DNA of 39,919 bases. It comes from a bacterium (GTDB lineage Bacteria; Campylobacterota; Campylobacteria; Campylobacterales; Arcobacteraceae). Under the pieces are notes generated by a model, which had not been told where the DNA came from, searched no databases, and worked only from the letters and a program-made list of their open reading frames with translations. Made by a program: the position numbers and the translations under genes. Of this stretch, positions 1 through 9,296 are shown piece after piece; position 1 is the stretch's first letter, and each line of letters begins with the position of its first letter. Location of the stretch: contig JAHIWE010000146.1 in NCBI GenBank assembly GCA_018816105.1, positions 1 through 39,919 of the forward strand, written 5' to 3'.

Positions 1-576
1 AACGATATATCCACCGCTTTTTAATTTTCCTAATGATAATGGTCTAATACCATATCTATCTCTTATTACAAATTGTTTAGATCTACTTTGAACAATAAAA
101 CAGTATGCTCCAATAGTTCTTTGTAATGCTTCTTTAATTCTATCTCTTAATCTGTCTTTTGTATTTTTTGCAATTAGATGAATTAAATTTTCTGTATCCA
201 TACCAGTTTGGAAAATTGCACCTCTATCAATTAAGTCTTGTCTAACTTCATCTTTATTGATTAAATTTCCATTATGTACAATTGATATTTCACCAAGTTT
301 ATACTTAGCAAAAACAGGTTGAGCATCTAAAATAGAATCTCCACCTGCTGTTGAATATCTATTATGACCAATTGCCATATTTCCAACTAATATTTTTAAA
401 GCAGTTTCATTAAAAACTTCAGAAACTAAACCTCTATTTTTAATTGTATGAATCTTACCATTACATGATGAAGATATACCTGTAGCTTCTTGACCTCTGT
501 GTTGCATTGCAAATAAAGCGATTGAAGCTAACCTTGCTGCATTATCATTACCGTAAATTCCAACTATTGCGCACAT
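1..576 (-). CDS. purF: Amidophosphoribosyltransferase, N-terminal part (window edge)
   Basis: First enzyme of de novo purine synthesis: it transfers glutamine amide nitrogen to PRPP. The reverse-strand reading begins MCAIVGIYGN, so Cys2 is the N-terminal nucleophile of a class-II glutamine amidotransferase after Met removal. It continues with MQHRGQEATGI, HNRYSTAGG and VHNGNL, all hallmarks of the PurF glutaminase domain. Only 192 codons are in the window; the phosphoribosyltransferase domain lies off the left edge. An AAGGAA ribosome site sits about 7 bases before the ATG. The gap to the upstream dapB stop is 11 bases, so it is probably the last gene of trxB-dapB-purF. The family call is secure. 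Confidence 0.95.
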   Translation of the reverse strand, partial: MCAIVGIYGNDNAARLASIALFAMQHRGQEATGISSSCNGKIHTIKNRGLVSEVFNETALKILVGNMAIGHNRYSTAGGDSILDAQPVFAKYKLGEISIVHNGNLINKDEVRQDLIDRGAIFQTGMDTENLIHLIAKNTKDRLRDRIKEALQRTIGAYCFIVQSRSKQFVIRDRYGIRPLSLGKLKSGGYIV

Positions 577-587
577 ATTGATTTTCC

Positions 588-1361
588 TTATAGACCTAAA
601 GCGTCATTGATTGAGTATAATTTTGCATCTTTTCCAATAATCCATTTTGCAACTTTTATTGCACCTTTTGAAAAAGTATTTCTAGCTGTTGCTGTGTGAT
701 TTAATTCTAAGAATTCACCATCATTATACAAACCAACTGTATGCCGACCTACGATATCTCCACCTCTTAATGCCATAACTGCGATTTCATCCTTAGTTCT
801 AGCACCAATTTGTCCATCACGACCAGAAATTCTTACTTCATCTAAATCTAAATCTCTAGCACTTGCAGCATGTTCTGCTAATGTTAAAGCAGTTCCAGAT
901 GGTGAATCTACTTTATGTCTATGATGTTGTTCAACGATTTCAATATCAAAATCTCTTAATGTTTTAGAAGCAAGCGCTACTAGTTTATTTAAAACTGCAA
1001 CTCCTAAGCTCATATTAGTTGCATATAAAATAGGTACAATTTTACTAGCTTCAAGCAATAAATTTTGTTGATGCTTGTTAAATCCAGTAGTAGCAATTAC
1101 AAGTGGTTTATTCCCACCATTTTCTACAACTTCTGTTAAAAGTGCTTCTGTTGCAGATGGAGCTGAAAAATCAATAATTACATCTGATGAATCAAATAAA
1201 ACTTTCATATCATTTGTTACAATTGTATCAGCGGGTAAACTTCTTTTTAATTTATCAAAAACATGTACTGCTGAAACTCTTGCTTCATTATCATTTTCTA
1301 AATCATCAATTAATAATGACCCCACTCTTCCTGTACTACCCAAAATACCTATTTTAATCAT
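588..1361 (-). CDS. dapB: 4-hydroxy-tetrahydrodipicolinate reductase
   Basis: Cytosolic NAD(P)H-dependent enzyme of the diaminopimelate/lysine pathway, feeding peptidoglycan and lysine. The 257-residue length is normal. The Rossmann motif GSTGRVG is at residues 8-14. The family signature [14 protein letters not shown] is at about 144-157, with the catalytic His pair (146-147), Lys150 and the substrate-binding SGT. It lies 11 bases after trxB and 11 bases before purF, suggesting one transcript. A later enzyme of the same pathway, lysA, is at 17807-19015, and dapA is not in the window. Confidence 0.96.
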   Translation of the reverse strand: MIKIGILGSTGRVGSLLIDDLENDNEARVSAVHVFDKLKRSLPADTIVTNDMKVLFDSSDVIIDFSAPSATEALLTEVVENGGNKPLVIATTGFNKHQQNLLLEASKIVPILYATNMSLGVAVLNKLVALASKTLRDFDIEIVEQHHRHKVDSPSGTALTLAEHAASARDLDLDEVRISGRDGQIGARTKDEIAVMALRGGDIVGRHTVGLYNDGEFLELNHTATARNTFSKGAIKVAKWIIGKDAKLYSINDALGL

Positions 1362-1372
1362 CTAAATTTTCC

Positions 1373-2302
1373 TTATCCTATATATTCAATAATATTAACA
1401 GCTGCTGTCGCACCATCACCTGCTGCACAAACAACTTGTTTTGAAGCATCAATTCTAATATCACCTGCTGCATAAAGACCTGCTACTGATGTTCTCATTT
1501 TTAAATCAACGACAACTTCACCAGCTTCATTTACATCACATAAAAATGAACCATCTTCTTGTTTTAATGGAGCATTTAATACATCACGTCCAACAAATAT
1601 AAAAACACCAGGAGTTGGTAATTCTCTAATTTCACCTGTTTCTTTACTTTTAACTCTTAATCCAAGAACTCCACTTGCATCACCAAATACTTCTTCAACA
1701 GTTACATTAGTAACTTCTTCAATATTAGCAGTATTTTTCATATGTTCGATTGTACTTGGAGCTGCTCTATAAGTATCTCGTCTATGAACTAAATAAACTT
1801 TTGCACAAAGTTTTGCTAAATAAACAGCCTCTTCAATAGCAGAATCTCCACCACCTACAACAGCTACTTCTTTTCCTTTATAGAAAAATCCATCACAAGT
1901 TGCACAAGTTGAAATTCCTCTTCCAAAAAACTCATTTTCACCTTTAAAGCCAGCTCTTTTTGGAACAGATCCAGTAGCCATTAATACAGTTTTTGCTTCA
2001 TATTTTTTTCCATCAACACCTGTGATATTAAAAATATCATTCTCTTTAGTTATTGATGTAATTTGATTCATTTCGTGTTTTAAACCAAATCTTTGACATT
2101 GTTCAGGCCAATTTGCCATTAAATCCATACCTGATACAATTTCAGCTTGTCCTGGATAATTTTCAATCTCTGAAGAACCTGTAATTTGACCTCCAGGCAT
2201 ACCCATTTCGAACATTACAACATCTTTTAATCCACCTCTTGTTGCATATAATCCAGCAGTTAACCCAGCAGGACCTCCACCAATAATCGCTAAATCTAAC
2301 AT
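1373..2302 (-). CDS. trxB: Thioredoxin reductase
   Basis: FAD flavoprotein that passes NADPH electrons to thioredoxin. The FAD motif [17 protein letters not shown] is at residues 8-24, the redox pair CATC at 133-136, the NADPH motif GGGDSA at about 150-155, and the C-terminal FAD motif AAGDIR near residue 280. The length of 309 is standard for low-molecular-weight bacterial TrxB. AAGGAAT precedes the ATG. Its partner trxA is just upstream on the same strand but is separated by a strong terminator and about 246 bases, so trxB probably has its own promoter. It then reads into dapB. Confidence 0.96.
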   Translation of the reverse strand: MLDLAIIGGGPAGLTAGLYATRGGLKDVVMFEMGMPGGQITGSSEIENYPGQAEIVSGMDLMANWPEQCQRFGLKHEMNQITSITKENDIFNITGVDGKKYEAKTVLMATGSVPKRAGFKGENEFFGRGISTCATCDGFFYKGKEVAVVGGGDSAIEEAVYLAKLCAKVYLVHRRDTYRAAPSTIEHMKNTANIEEVTNVTVEEVFGDASGVLGLRVKSKETGEIRELPTPGVFIFVGRDVLNAPLKQEDGSFLCDVNEAGEVVVDLKMRTSVAGLYAAGDIRIDASKQVVCAAGDGATAAVNIIEYIG

Positions 2303-2497
2303 ATTAATTCCTTATTTGTTTAGTTGAATAATTCATTGTATTTTTAAAACCACCATGATACTAAAATATTTGTAAGTTATAGGTTAAAGAAATAGTAAAT
2401 TATTAAGGATAAATTTTATCATTTAATAATTAATATAAACCTTAATTGACTTATAATTAGATTAATTATAAAAAGATAAAAATTTAAAATAAAAAAA

Positions 2498-2519
2498 GGG
2501 AGAAGTAAAAACTTCTCCC
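2498..2519 (-). terminator. Intrinsic terminator after trxA
   Basis: A perfect 9-bp stem, GGGAGAAGT/ACTTCTCCC, encloses an AAAA loop. On the minus strand it is followed directly by seven T, the classic rho-independent form. It lies 29 bases past the trxA stop and should isolate trxA from trxB. Four T also follow on the plus strand, so some bidirectional activity is possible, but nothing is transcribed toward it from that side nearby. Confidence 0.85.
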
Positions 2520-2548
2520 TTTTCAAAATTCTATTGTATAAATATTTA

Positions 2549-2866
2549 TTATAATAACGAGTTAATTTTATCTGCAAATGCTTGTTTAGAAGAAGCACCA
2601 ACCATTTGATCAACAACTTCACCATTTTTCATGAATAAAATTGTAGGAATTGATCTAATACCATATTTAACTGCTAAATCTTGCTCTTCATCTGTATTTA
2701 CTTTACAAATTTTTGCTTTTCCTTCGAAATCACCAGCTAATTCTTCAATTACTGGAGCAATCATTCTACAAGGTCCACACCAAGGAGCCCAGAAGTCAAC
2801 CATACATACACCCTCTTTTGTAGTTTCTTCAAAATTCGCAGGTGTTAATTCAATATATTTTCCCAT
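2549..2866 (-). CDS. trxA: Thioredoxin
   Basis: Small cytosolic disulfide reductase. The active site WCGPC is at residues 29-33, followed by the family cis-Pro region SIPT. I chose the ATG at 2866 (105 residues, typical of TrxA) because AAGGAAATTAAAATG gives a strong ribosome site; the reading frame extends 12 codons further upstream to 2902, but that part is Lys/Asn-rich and has no good ribosome site. A strong terminator follows, making a monocistronic unit divergent from alaS. Its reductase trxB is the next gene on the strand. Confidence 0.96.
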   Translation of the reverse strand: MGKYIELTPANFEETTKEGVCMVDFWAPWCGPCRMIAPVIEELAGDFEGKAKICKVNTDEEQDLAVKYGIRSIPTILFMKNGEVVDQMVGASSKQAFADKINSLL

Positions 2867-2940
2867 TTTAATTTCCTTATTATTAGATTTGTTTTTCATC
2901 ATTTTTATTTAATATACTTATATATAAATTAAACTAAATC

Positions 2941-2946
2941 ATTATA
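2941..2946 (-). promoter_or_regulatory. Candidate -10 box for trxA
   Basis: A perfect TATAAT on the minus strand, in the context GTTATAATG, lies about 75 bases before the trxA ATG. No convincing -35 is visible, which is usual for Campylobacterota sigma-70 promoters. Called by eye from the consensus only. Confidence 0.4.
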
Positions 2947-2953
2947 ACTCGAG

Positions 2954-3017
2954 AAAACTTAAATTTAGTTTTACAATTATTTAAGTTTTGCTAATCAATC
3001 CTAAATAATTATTTAGG
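2954..3017. promoter_or_regulatory. Inverted repeats upstream of alaS
   Basis: Two palindromic elements stand in the trxA-alaS divergent region. The first is AAAACTTAAAT at 2954-2964 with its perfect inverse ATTTAAGTTTT at 2979-2989, 14 bases apart. The second is the perfect 18-bp palindrome CCTAAATAATTATTTAGG at 3000-3017, ending about 36 bases before the likely alaS start. They may be operator sites or a leader structure. AlaRS of E. coli is known to repress its own gene through a palindrome, so self-control is possible, but that is inference. Confidence 0.4.
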
Positions 3018-3053
3018 TAAAATAAGAGAATTTAATTTAAAATGGATAATTTT

Positions 3054-5609
3054 ATGGATATCAGAAAAGAATATTTAGAGTTTTTTAAAAGTAAAGGGCA
3101 TGATATTATATCTTCAATGCCACTAGTTCCAGATGATCCTACGTTAATGTTTACAAATGCGGGAATGGTTCAGTTTAAAGATATTTTCACAGGTGTAGTA
3201 CCAAGACCTGCGAATCCAACTGCAACATCTTGTCAATTATGCGTAAGAGCTGGCGGTAAACACAATGACCTTGAAAATGTAGGTTATACAGCACGTCATC
3301 ATACACTGTTTGAGATGTTAGGTAATTTCTCTTTTGGAGATTATTTCAAAGAAGATGCTATTGCATATGCATGGGAATTTATAACTGTTAATTTAGCACT
3401 TCCAGTTGATAAACTATGGGTTACTGTTCATGATAGTGATGATGAAGCTTTTAATATATGGACAAAATATATTGATTCTTCAAGAATTGTTAGGTTCGGG
3501 GATAAAGATAATTTCTGGTCAATGGGTGATACAGGAGCATGTGGTCCTTGTAGTGAAATTTTTTATGACCAAGGTGCTGAGCATTTTAATACTCCTGAAG
3601 ATAAAATGGGTGGAGATGGAGATAGATTCCTAGAAATCTGGAATTTAGTTTTCATGCAATATGAAAGAACTTCAGATGGAAAATTAAATCCATTACCAAA
3701 ACCTTCTATTGATACAGGTATGGGACTTGAAAGAGTAATAGCTATTAAAGAAGGCGTATTAAATAACTTTGATTCATCAAACTTCAAACCAATAATTGAA
3801 AAAATTGAAGAATTAGCTTCTAAAAAGGCTGATAAAAACAGTATTGGTTCATATAGAGTAATAGCTGACCACTTAAGAGCAACATCATTTATGTTATCCC
3901 AAGGTATTTTATTTGGAAATGAAGGAAGACCTTATGTATTAAGAAGAATTCTAAGACGTGCAGTTAGACACGGTTATCTTTTAGGATTTAGAAAACCATT
4001 TATGGGAAAACTTCTTGATACATTAATTTCTATTTTAGGTGGACATTACACTGAATTAGTAGAAAATAGAAATTTCATAAAAGAGCAATTAACTCTAGAA
4101 GAAGATAGATTCTTCAAAACTATTGATTTAGGAATGTCTTTATTTAATGAAGAGTTAGCAAATACTAAAGAAGTTTTCTCAGGGGAAGTTGCATTTAAAC
4201 TATATGATACTTATGGATTCCCATTGGACTTAACAGAAGATATGTTAAAAGATAAAGGCCTAAAGGTAGATATTGCAAAATTTGATGAACTAATGAGTGC
4301 ACAAAAAGCGATGGCAAAGGCTGCTTGGAAAGGTAGTGGAGATGCTTCAAGTGAAGGAGACTTTAAACAATTAATTGAAAAATATGGAATAAATGAATTT
4401 GTTGGTTATGACAATGTTACTTATAAATCTAAAATTCTTGCTTTATTAGATGAGAATTTTAAAGAAGTTAAAACTTTAGAGAAAAACTCAATTGGGTGGG
4501 TAATGCTTGATAAAACTCCATTTTATGCAACAAGCGGTGGACAAAATGGTGATATTGGTGCATTAGAAGATAATAAACATATTGCTATTATTGAAGATAC
4601 TTCAAAATTCCATGGTTTAAATCTTTCAAAAGTAAAAATTGAACACTCAAATATCAACCAAGGTGAAACAGTAGATGCTGTTGTTGTAAATAGATATGAA
4701 GTTGCAAAACATCATAGTGCAACGCACCTTTTACAAAGTGCATTAAGAATGGTATTAGGTGAAACTGTTTCTCAGGCTGGTTCATTAAATGACGCTTCAA
4801 GATTAAGATTTGACTTTACATATGCTAAGGCTATGACAACTGCACAAATTGATGAAGTTGAAGATTTAGTTAATACGATGATAGCACGTGGAATTGCTGG
4901 TAATGTAGATGAGTTACCAATAGAAGAAGCTAAAAACAAAGGTGCTATTGCTATGTTTGGTGAAAAATATGGTGATATGGTAAGAGTTGTTAGCTTTTCT
5001 GATGTTTCAGTTGAGTTTTGTGGTGGGACACACGTAAGAAATACAGCTGATATTGGAAGTTTTTATATAGTTAAAGAATCAGGTGTAAGTGCAGGTGTTA
5101 GAAGAATAGAAGCTGTTTGTGGAGCTTCTGCTATTTCTTATACAAAAGAGATTATTAACTCAATGAATGAGATTAAATCTGAAATCAAAAACTCTGATGT
5201 AATAACTGGTATTAAAAAATTAAAAGATCAAATCAAAGAACTTAAAAAAGAACTTGAAACTGCGCAAAGTCAAACAGCAGCTCCAATTGATGAAATTGTA
5301 ATTGGTGATGTAAAAGTTGTTGTGGCTGTTGTTGAAAATGGTGATTTAAAGAAAATTGTTGATGATTTAAAAAATGCAAATGAAAAACTAGCTGTTTTAT
5401 TACTTCAAGCAAAAGATGACAAAGTTATGATTGTAGCAGGAAGCAAAAACACAAATATTAAAGCTGGTGATTGGATTAAAAATATTGCTCCAATCGTAGG
5501 TGGTGGTGGAGGTGGAAGACCTGACTTCGCACAAGCAGGTGGAAAAGATGTAACAAAAGTTGAAGATGCAAAAATTGTTGCTTTAGCTTATGCAAAAGAA
5601 AATTTGTAG
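3054..5609 (+). CDS. alaS: Alanine--tRNA ligase
   Basis: Class-II synthetase that charges tRNA-Ala and edits mischarged Ser/Gly. The N-terminal aminoacylation domain contains [20 protein letters not shown] and [15 protein letters not shown]. The editing domain has the zinc motif HHSATH near residue 555 and CGGTH near 656. A coiled-coil stretch and the glycine-rich C-Ala domain ([15 protein letters not shown]) complete a full-length enzyme of 851 residues. I prefer the ATG at 3054 ([11 protein letters not shown]), which matches the usual start of epsilon AlaRS and has GGA 7 bases upstream. An in-frame ATG at 3042 would add four residues. The stop codon overlaps the ribosome site of the next gene. 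Confidence 0.97.
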   Translation: MDIRKEYLEFFKSKGHDIISSMPLVPDDPTLMFTNAGMVQFKDIFTGVVPRPANPTATSCQLCVRAGGKHNDLENVGYTARHHTLFEMLGNFSFGDYFKEDAIAYAWEFITVNLALPVDKLWVTVHDSDDEAFNIWTKYIDSSRIVRFGDKDNFWSMGDTGACGPCSEIFYDQGAEHFNTPEDKMGGDGDRFLEIWNLVFMQYERTSDGKLNPLPKPSIDTGMGLERVIAIKEGVLNNFDSSNFKPIIEKIEELASKKADKNSIGSYRVIADHLRATSFMLSQGILFGNEGRPYVLRRILRRAVRHGYLLGFRKPFMGKLLDTLISILGGHYTELVENRNFIKEQLTLEEDRFFKTIDLGMSLFNEELANTKEVFSGEVAFKLYDTYGFPLDLTEDMLKDKGLKVDIAKFDELMSAQKAMAKAAWKGSGDASSEGDFKQLIEKYGINEFVGYDNVTYKSKILALLDENFKEVKTLEKNSIGWVMLDKTPFYATSGGQNGDIGALEDNKHIAIIEDTSKFHGLNLSKVKIEHSNINQGETVDAVVVNRYEVAKHHSATHLLQSALRMVLGETVSQAGSLNDASRLRFDFTYAKAMTTAQIDEVEDLVNTMIARGIAGNVDELPIEEAKNKGAIAMFGEKYGDMVRVVSFSDVSVEFCGGTHVRNTADIGSFYIVKESGVSAGVRRIEAVCGASAISYTKEIINSMNEIKSEIKNSDVITGIKKLKDQIKELKKELETAQSQTAAPIDEIVIGDVKVVVAVVENGDLKKIVDDLKNANEKLAVLLLQAKDDKVMIVAGSKNTNIKAGDWIKNIAPIVGGGGGGRPDFAQAGGKDVTKVEDAKIVALAYAKENL

Positions 5610-5618
5610 GAAATTAAA

Positions 5619-6098
5619 TTGACTCAATTTTTTGATAACTTTTCATCGATAATAGTTTTTCTGCACGTAATTTCAGCTGTAATTTGGGTGGGAGGAATGA
5701 TAGCAATTAGATTTGCTGTTCATTACTCTATGCAAAATATAGAAGATCCAAAAGTAAAACTAGGAAAAACTCTAGAAAATCTAAAAAGATTTTTTAATAT
5801 GGTAATTCCAGCTATTTTAACTCTTTTAATTACAGCTATTATAATGATAATTGCTCTTGGTTTTAAAGGAACAGAACTTTATGGTATTGTAATCTTAAAA
5901 GAGGTTATATGGACGGGAATGAGTCTTATTTTCATAACAATATATATAAAAAGAAATAAGGCACAAAAAGCTTTTGATAGTGGTGATTTTGCAAATGCAA
6001 AAAACAAGCTACTTCCAATAGCAGCTTATTTTATCCCTGCAAATATAGTCTTAGGATTAATTGCAATATTTCTAGGAATAACTCTAAGAGGATTTTAA
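5619..6098 (+). CDS. Four-helix membrane protein, CopD-like
   Basis: Predicted integral membrane protein of 159 residues with about four transmembrane segments (residues 9-28, 60-80, 88-108 and 135-155). The first helix reads FLHVISAVIWVGGM, the conserved His-containing motif of the CopD/YozB-like superfamily, where such His residues may bind copper or heme. The start is a TTG; TAGGAAA, which includes the alaS stop codon, is the ribosome site, so the gene is translationally linked to alaS. No copper genes are adjacent, so the substrate is unknown. Family assignment rests on the helix-1 motif only. Confidence 0.7.
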   Translation: MTQFFDNFSSIIVFLHVISAVIWVGGMIAIRFAVHYSMQNIEDPKVKLGKTLENLKRFFNMVIPAILTLLITAIIMIIALGFKGTELYGIVILKEVIWTGMSLIFITIYIKRNKAQKAFDSGDFANAKNKLLPIAAYFIPANIVLGLIAIFLGITLRGF

Positions 6099-6106
6099 AT
6101 TCAGAC

Positions 6107-6135
6107 TTGACATAATTTTTATTTTTTCTTAATAT
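6107..6135 (+). promoter_or_regulatory. Promoter of the first NlpC/P60 lipoprotein gene
   Basis: TTGACA at 6107-6112, a T-rich 17-base spacer, and TAATAT at 6130-6135. A perfect TATAAT at 6133-6138 overlaps but gives 20-base spacing. The block is nearly the same as the promoter at 8571, including the flanking GACTTGACATA and the TTTTTATTTTTTC spacer, which supports it being functional and duplicated with the gene. Confidence 0.65.
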
Positions 6136-6169
6136 AATAGATATACTTTATTATAAAGGTTTGAAAATT

Positions 6170-6739
6170 ATGTATTTTAAAATTTTTCTTACATTTATTC
6201 TTTCTATTATTATTTTTACAGGTTGTTCTCAAAAATATGAAGATCAAAATATTAATTATAAAAATAATAACACTCAAAATACTCTAAAAAAGAGGTATTT
6301 AAATATGCTAAAAAATAATAACTATGTTTTAAATAAGAAATATATAGATTTTAATACAGTTCAACAAACAAATTTAAACACAACATTAATAGAATTTTAT
6401 AAAAATTGGTCTGGCGTTAAATATGTGTATGGAGGTAATTCTAAAAATGGCATTGATTGCTCTTCCTTTATACAAAAAGCTTATGAAGACAACTTTGATA
6501 TAGCTTTACCTCGAACAACAGATTTACAAGCTAATGCAGGGATAGAAATAAATAAATCGCAACTTGAAATAGGTGATTTAGTTTTTTTTAAAACAAGTTC
6601 TAGCTCAAATCATGTGGGGATTTATTTAGAAGATGGTAAATTCATGCATGCTTCAACTACTATAGGTGTAACAATTTCTTATTTAGACAATGTTTATTTT
6701 GATAAATATTATTGGAAAGCGCAAAGAATAATTTATTAA
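6170..6739 (+). CDS. NlpC/P60-family lipoprotein, paralogue 1
   Basis: Predicted lipid-anchored cell-wall endopeptidase. The lipobox FTGC puts the lipidated Cys at residue 19, followed by an Asn/Lys-rich linker of about 50 residues and a C-terminal NlpC/P60 domain. The catalytic Cys97 is in NGIDCSSF, with His148 (NHVGIY) and His160 (FMHAS) completing the triad. NlpC/P60 enzymes usually cut the gamma-Glu to diaminopimelate bond of peptidoglycan stems. I chose the ATG at 6170 (189 residues) since AAAGGT lies 9 bases upstream; a TTG at 6161 abuts that site. It is one of three local paralogues (also 8638 and 9297), with a duplicated promoter. Confidence 0.88.
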   Translation: MYFKIFLTFILSIIIFTGCSQKYEDQNINYKNNNTQNTLKKRYLNMLKNNNYVLNKKYIDFNTVQQTNLNTTLIEFYKNWSGVKYVYGGNSKNGIDCSSFIQKAYEDNFDIALPRTTDLQANAGIEINKSQLEIGDLVFFKTSSSSNHVGIYLEDGKFMHASTTIGVTISYLDNVYFDKYYWKAQRIIY

Positions 6740-6828
6740 ATAAAATAAGAAAGATAGTGTTCAAGATTTTTGTATTAATACATCATCAAGCCATCCTCTT
6801 AGAGAATTTTAATTACTCCTCTAAAGAT

Positions 6829-7965
6829 CTAAAAAAACAATTTTCTATTTTTATATGTAAGTAAAAACACAATCATTAAAATAAAAACAAATATGTAAAT
6901 CATAATATCCCATCCATAATGTTCATATATAATAGAAGGTATAATTGAACCTGTAGCACCTCCTAGATAATAAAAAGTTAGATACATACCTGAAGTCAAA
7001 GATTTTTGAGAAGACTTCATTGAGTTAGCAAGTCCAGTGCTTACAGTATGAACTGTAAACATTCCAATACAAAACAAAAAAAGTAATATAAATAAATATA
7101 CAATATCTTCATTTGTCAAAAATATAGTTATAAATAAGAAAAACAAGATTGCAATACTTATTGTATTTATCTCATTTTTGAAAAAATGAATAATCTTCTT
7201 TGAACCCAAAGAAACTAAAATACCCATTCCATATCCAAGATATAATAATGATATTTGAAACTCAGAAAAAGACTCTGATATTTGTTTTACTCTAAATGGT
7301 AAAACATTTAAAACACCAGCAAAAACAAAAAACATGCAAAACATAATAAAATAAACTAAAACAAATCTTTTATCTTTTAATATAAATAAAATATCATGTA
7401 ATTTTGGTTTTACAATTGTAGCATCACCTTCATAATCTAATTTTTGAATTAAAAATAAAGATACAAATAAAGCAGCAGATAAAGAATAAAAAACAAATTG
7501 ATATGAGAAGTTTGTAGCAATAAATCCTGAAAATATTCTTCCAACTAAACCACCAAAAACAGTAGAAGCTACATAAATTGACATATTAAATTTTATATTC
7601 TCTTTATCTATATTTGCAAGGATACTCATAAGTGCTGTTAAAATTGCAGGAATAACTAAAGCTTCACAAACTCTAAAAAATAAAAACATCTCATATGAAG
7701 TAGATAATCCCAAAAATATATTTGTTATTAATAAAACAAAAGAAGCTATGCTTAACATCTTTTTTGCACAAACTTTTTCTAAAATATATCCATATACAAT
7801 GGGCGATATTGCTAAAAAAAGCATAATAACAGCTGTGAATTGAGAAGCTTTGATAATAGAGATATTAAACTGTTTTGCTAATAATGGTTGCAAAGGTTGA
7901 GTTGCATACATTACGGATAAGATTATTATTATGCAATAAATTATAATGAATAGATTATTTCTCAA
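6829..7965 (-). CDS. MFS transporter, YnfM-like
   Basis: Inner-membrane major facilitator of 378 residues with about 12 hydrophobic helices. The first helix is followed by ATQPLQPLLAKQF, close to the motif found after helix 1 in YnfM/arabinose-efflux-type MFS proteins. The helix 2-3 loop shows a degenerate motif A (GYILEKVCAKKM). Efflux of a small molecule is likely; the substrate cannot be read from sequence. Its start overlaps the end of the upstream lipoprotein gene by 11 bases, so the two are probably co-translated. The pair sits in reverse orientation between NlpC paralogues 1 and 2, as if inserted there. Confidence 0.85.
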   Translation of the reverse strand: MRNNLFIIIYCIIIILSVMYATQPLQPLLAKQFNISIIKASQFTAVIMLFLAISPIVYGYILEKVCAKKMLSIASFVLLITNIFLGLSTSYEMFLFFRVCEALVIPAILTALMSILANIDKENIKFNMSIYVASTVFGGLVGRIFSGFIATNFSYQFVFYSLSAALFVSLFLIQKLDYEGDATIVKPKLHDILFILKDKRFVLVYFIMFCMFFVFAGVLNVLPFRVKQISESFSEFQISLLYLGYGMGILVSLGSKKIIHFFKNEINTISIAILFFLFITIFLTNEDIVYLFILLFLFCIGMFTVHTVSTGLANSMKSSQKSLTSGMYLTFYYLGGATGSIIPSIIYEHYGWDIMIYIFVFILMIVFLLTYKNRKLFF

Positions 7966-8521
7966 AAATATTTTCTCTTTGTCTTGAAAAATATGAATTT
8001 ATAAAATTCATTTTTACTAAACTATTTGTATAGTTATTTGAAAATCTTTCTTTATCTAAATATACACTTTCATAATTTTTATCAAACTCTTTTATTAGTT
8101 TTGTAAAATATTTTCCATCATAATCAATAATAAACAAATCTTCATATGTTGAATATTTATAAATTAAATTCATATAATATTTATCATCTATTAAATATGT
8201 AGTAAATTCATAGTTATTAAAATCTTTTCTTTCTATAATTTTAAACGATTTTAATTTTAAAGTTGTTTTAAAAAGATATTCAAAATATCCTCTTTGTAAA
8301 CCATTCCATGAACAAGAACCGTCTAAATTAATATATTCACTAAATAAAACTCCATAATCTTTATCATTTATATTAGAAATATATGAAAAGTTTGCACAAG
8401 AATCAAAAGTCGATTTCTTATTATTTTTAGTAATTACTTCTACTTTATCGTTGAAATTATTAGCAAAAGTACATCCATTTATCAAAAAAGAAAGTGCTAT
8501 TATAAAAAAATACTTACCCAT
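7955..8521 (-). CDS. Small lipoprotein of unknown function
   Basis: I do not recognise this 188-residue protein. It has a clean lipoprotein signal with lipobox LINGC (Cys17). The mature part is rich in Tyr, Asn, Asp and Lys and carries two further Cys (about residues 42 and 70, in FDSCANFSY and GSCSWNG) that could form a disulfide. There are no other membrane segments. AAAGGA precedes the ATG. It overlaps the MFS gene by 11 bases, so it may be a periplasmic accessory to that transporter, but this is inference from context only. Confidence 0.75.
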   Translation of the reverse strand: MGKYFFIIALSFLINGCTFANNFNDKVEVITKNNKKSTFDSCANFSYISNINDKDYGVLFSEYINLDGSCSWNGLQRGYFEYLFKTTLKLKSFKIIERKDFNNYEFTTYLIDDKYYMNLIYKYSTYEDLFIIDYDGKYFTKLIKEFDKNYESVYLDKERFSNNYTNSLVKMNFINSYFSRQRENIFEK

Positions 8522-8570
8522 AAATTATCCTTTGAAATAAGAAAATATTATACTCCTAAAAACTTAAGAC

Positions 8571-8599
8571 TTGACATATTTTTATTTTTTCAATATCAT
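8571..8599 (+). promoter_or_regulatory. Promoter of the second NlpC/P60 lipoprotein gene
   Basis: TTGACA at 8571-8576, a 17-base T-rich spacer and TATCAT at 8594-8599. The sequence matches the promoter at 6107 almost base for base through the spacer. The 5' leader is about 33 bases and holds AAGGAG before the ATG. Confidence 0.65.
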
Positions 8600-8637
8600 A
8601 AGCAAAATCTTTCCATATTTAAGGAGCAAATATTCAT

Positions 8638-9258
8638 ATGAATTTTAAACATTTATTACTAATTTCTATGTTTATTTACCTATTTACGGGTTGTTCTTAC
8701 AAAAATATGGAAGAAAATCTGGGTATGTCTGATGATGGTGTAAATTCAACATTCAGAAGTGCATCCCTAGAAAAGACTATAAAACAAAAAGATTCAAAAT
8801 ATAAAAAGTATAGAAAAGATAAAAATACTCAAGTAAAAAATAAAACTTTTGATAATTATAATTTTCAAACTAATATCACGCCTAACAAAAATAGTTTAAA
8901 TGATGAACTGTATGATTTTTACACTCAGTGGGAAGGTGTAAAATATAAGCTTGGTGGGGAATCAAAAAGCGGAATTGATTGTTCTGCTTTTATTAGAAAA
9001 GCTTTTGAAGAAAAATTTGATTTAGAAATGCCAAGAACTACAACTCTTCAATCTGAAATAGGAAAAGAAATAAGTAAAGATGAATTAGAAGTTGGAGATT
9101 TAGTTTTCTTTCACACAGGAAGAAGTAAACATGTTGGAATTTACATAGAAAATGGAAAATTTATGCATGCATCAACAAAAAGTGGCGTAACTATTTCTGA
9201 TCTAGATAACTCTTATTTTACTAAGAATTATTGGAAAGCCCAGAGAATCATAGATTAA
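8638..9258 (+). CDS. NlpC/P60-family lipoprotein, paralogue 2
   Basis: Predicted lipid-anchored peptidoglycan endopeptidase of 206 residues. The lipobox LFTGC gives lipidated Cys19. A Lys-rich linker (about 20-90) leads to the NlpC/P60 domain, with Cys115 in SGIDCSAF, His165 (KHVGIY) and His177 (FMHAS). The domain is very close to that of the 6170 gene (shared WKAQRII at the C terminus), while the linkers have diverged, as expected for tandem duplicates. It probably forms a two-gene unit with 9297, 38 bases downstream. Confidence 0.9.
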   Translation: MNFKHLLLISMFIYLFTGCSYKNMEENLGMSDDGVNSTFRSASLEKTIKQKDSKYKKYRKDKNTQVKNKTFDNYNFQTNITPNKNSLNDELYDFYTQWEGVKYKLGGESKSGIDCSAFIRKAFEEKFDLEMPRTTTLQSEIGKEISKDELEVGDLVFFHTGRSKHVGIYIENGKFMHASTKSGVTISDLDNSYFTKNYWKAQRIID

Positions 9259-9296
9259 TAAAAAAATAGAAATTCTATTTACAACAAGGAGTAATA

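Noticed and set aside
1075-1365. 96-codon plus-strand frame over dapB
   Set aside because: Lies wholly antisense to dapB, whose motifs are complete; no ribosome site and no recognisable product.
2419-2625. 68-codon minus-strand frame overlapping trxA
   Set aside because: Out of frame with trxA and runs through the terminator; composition is that of translated AT-rich spacer.
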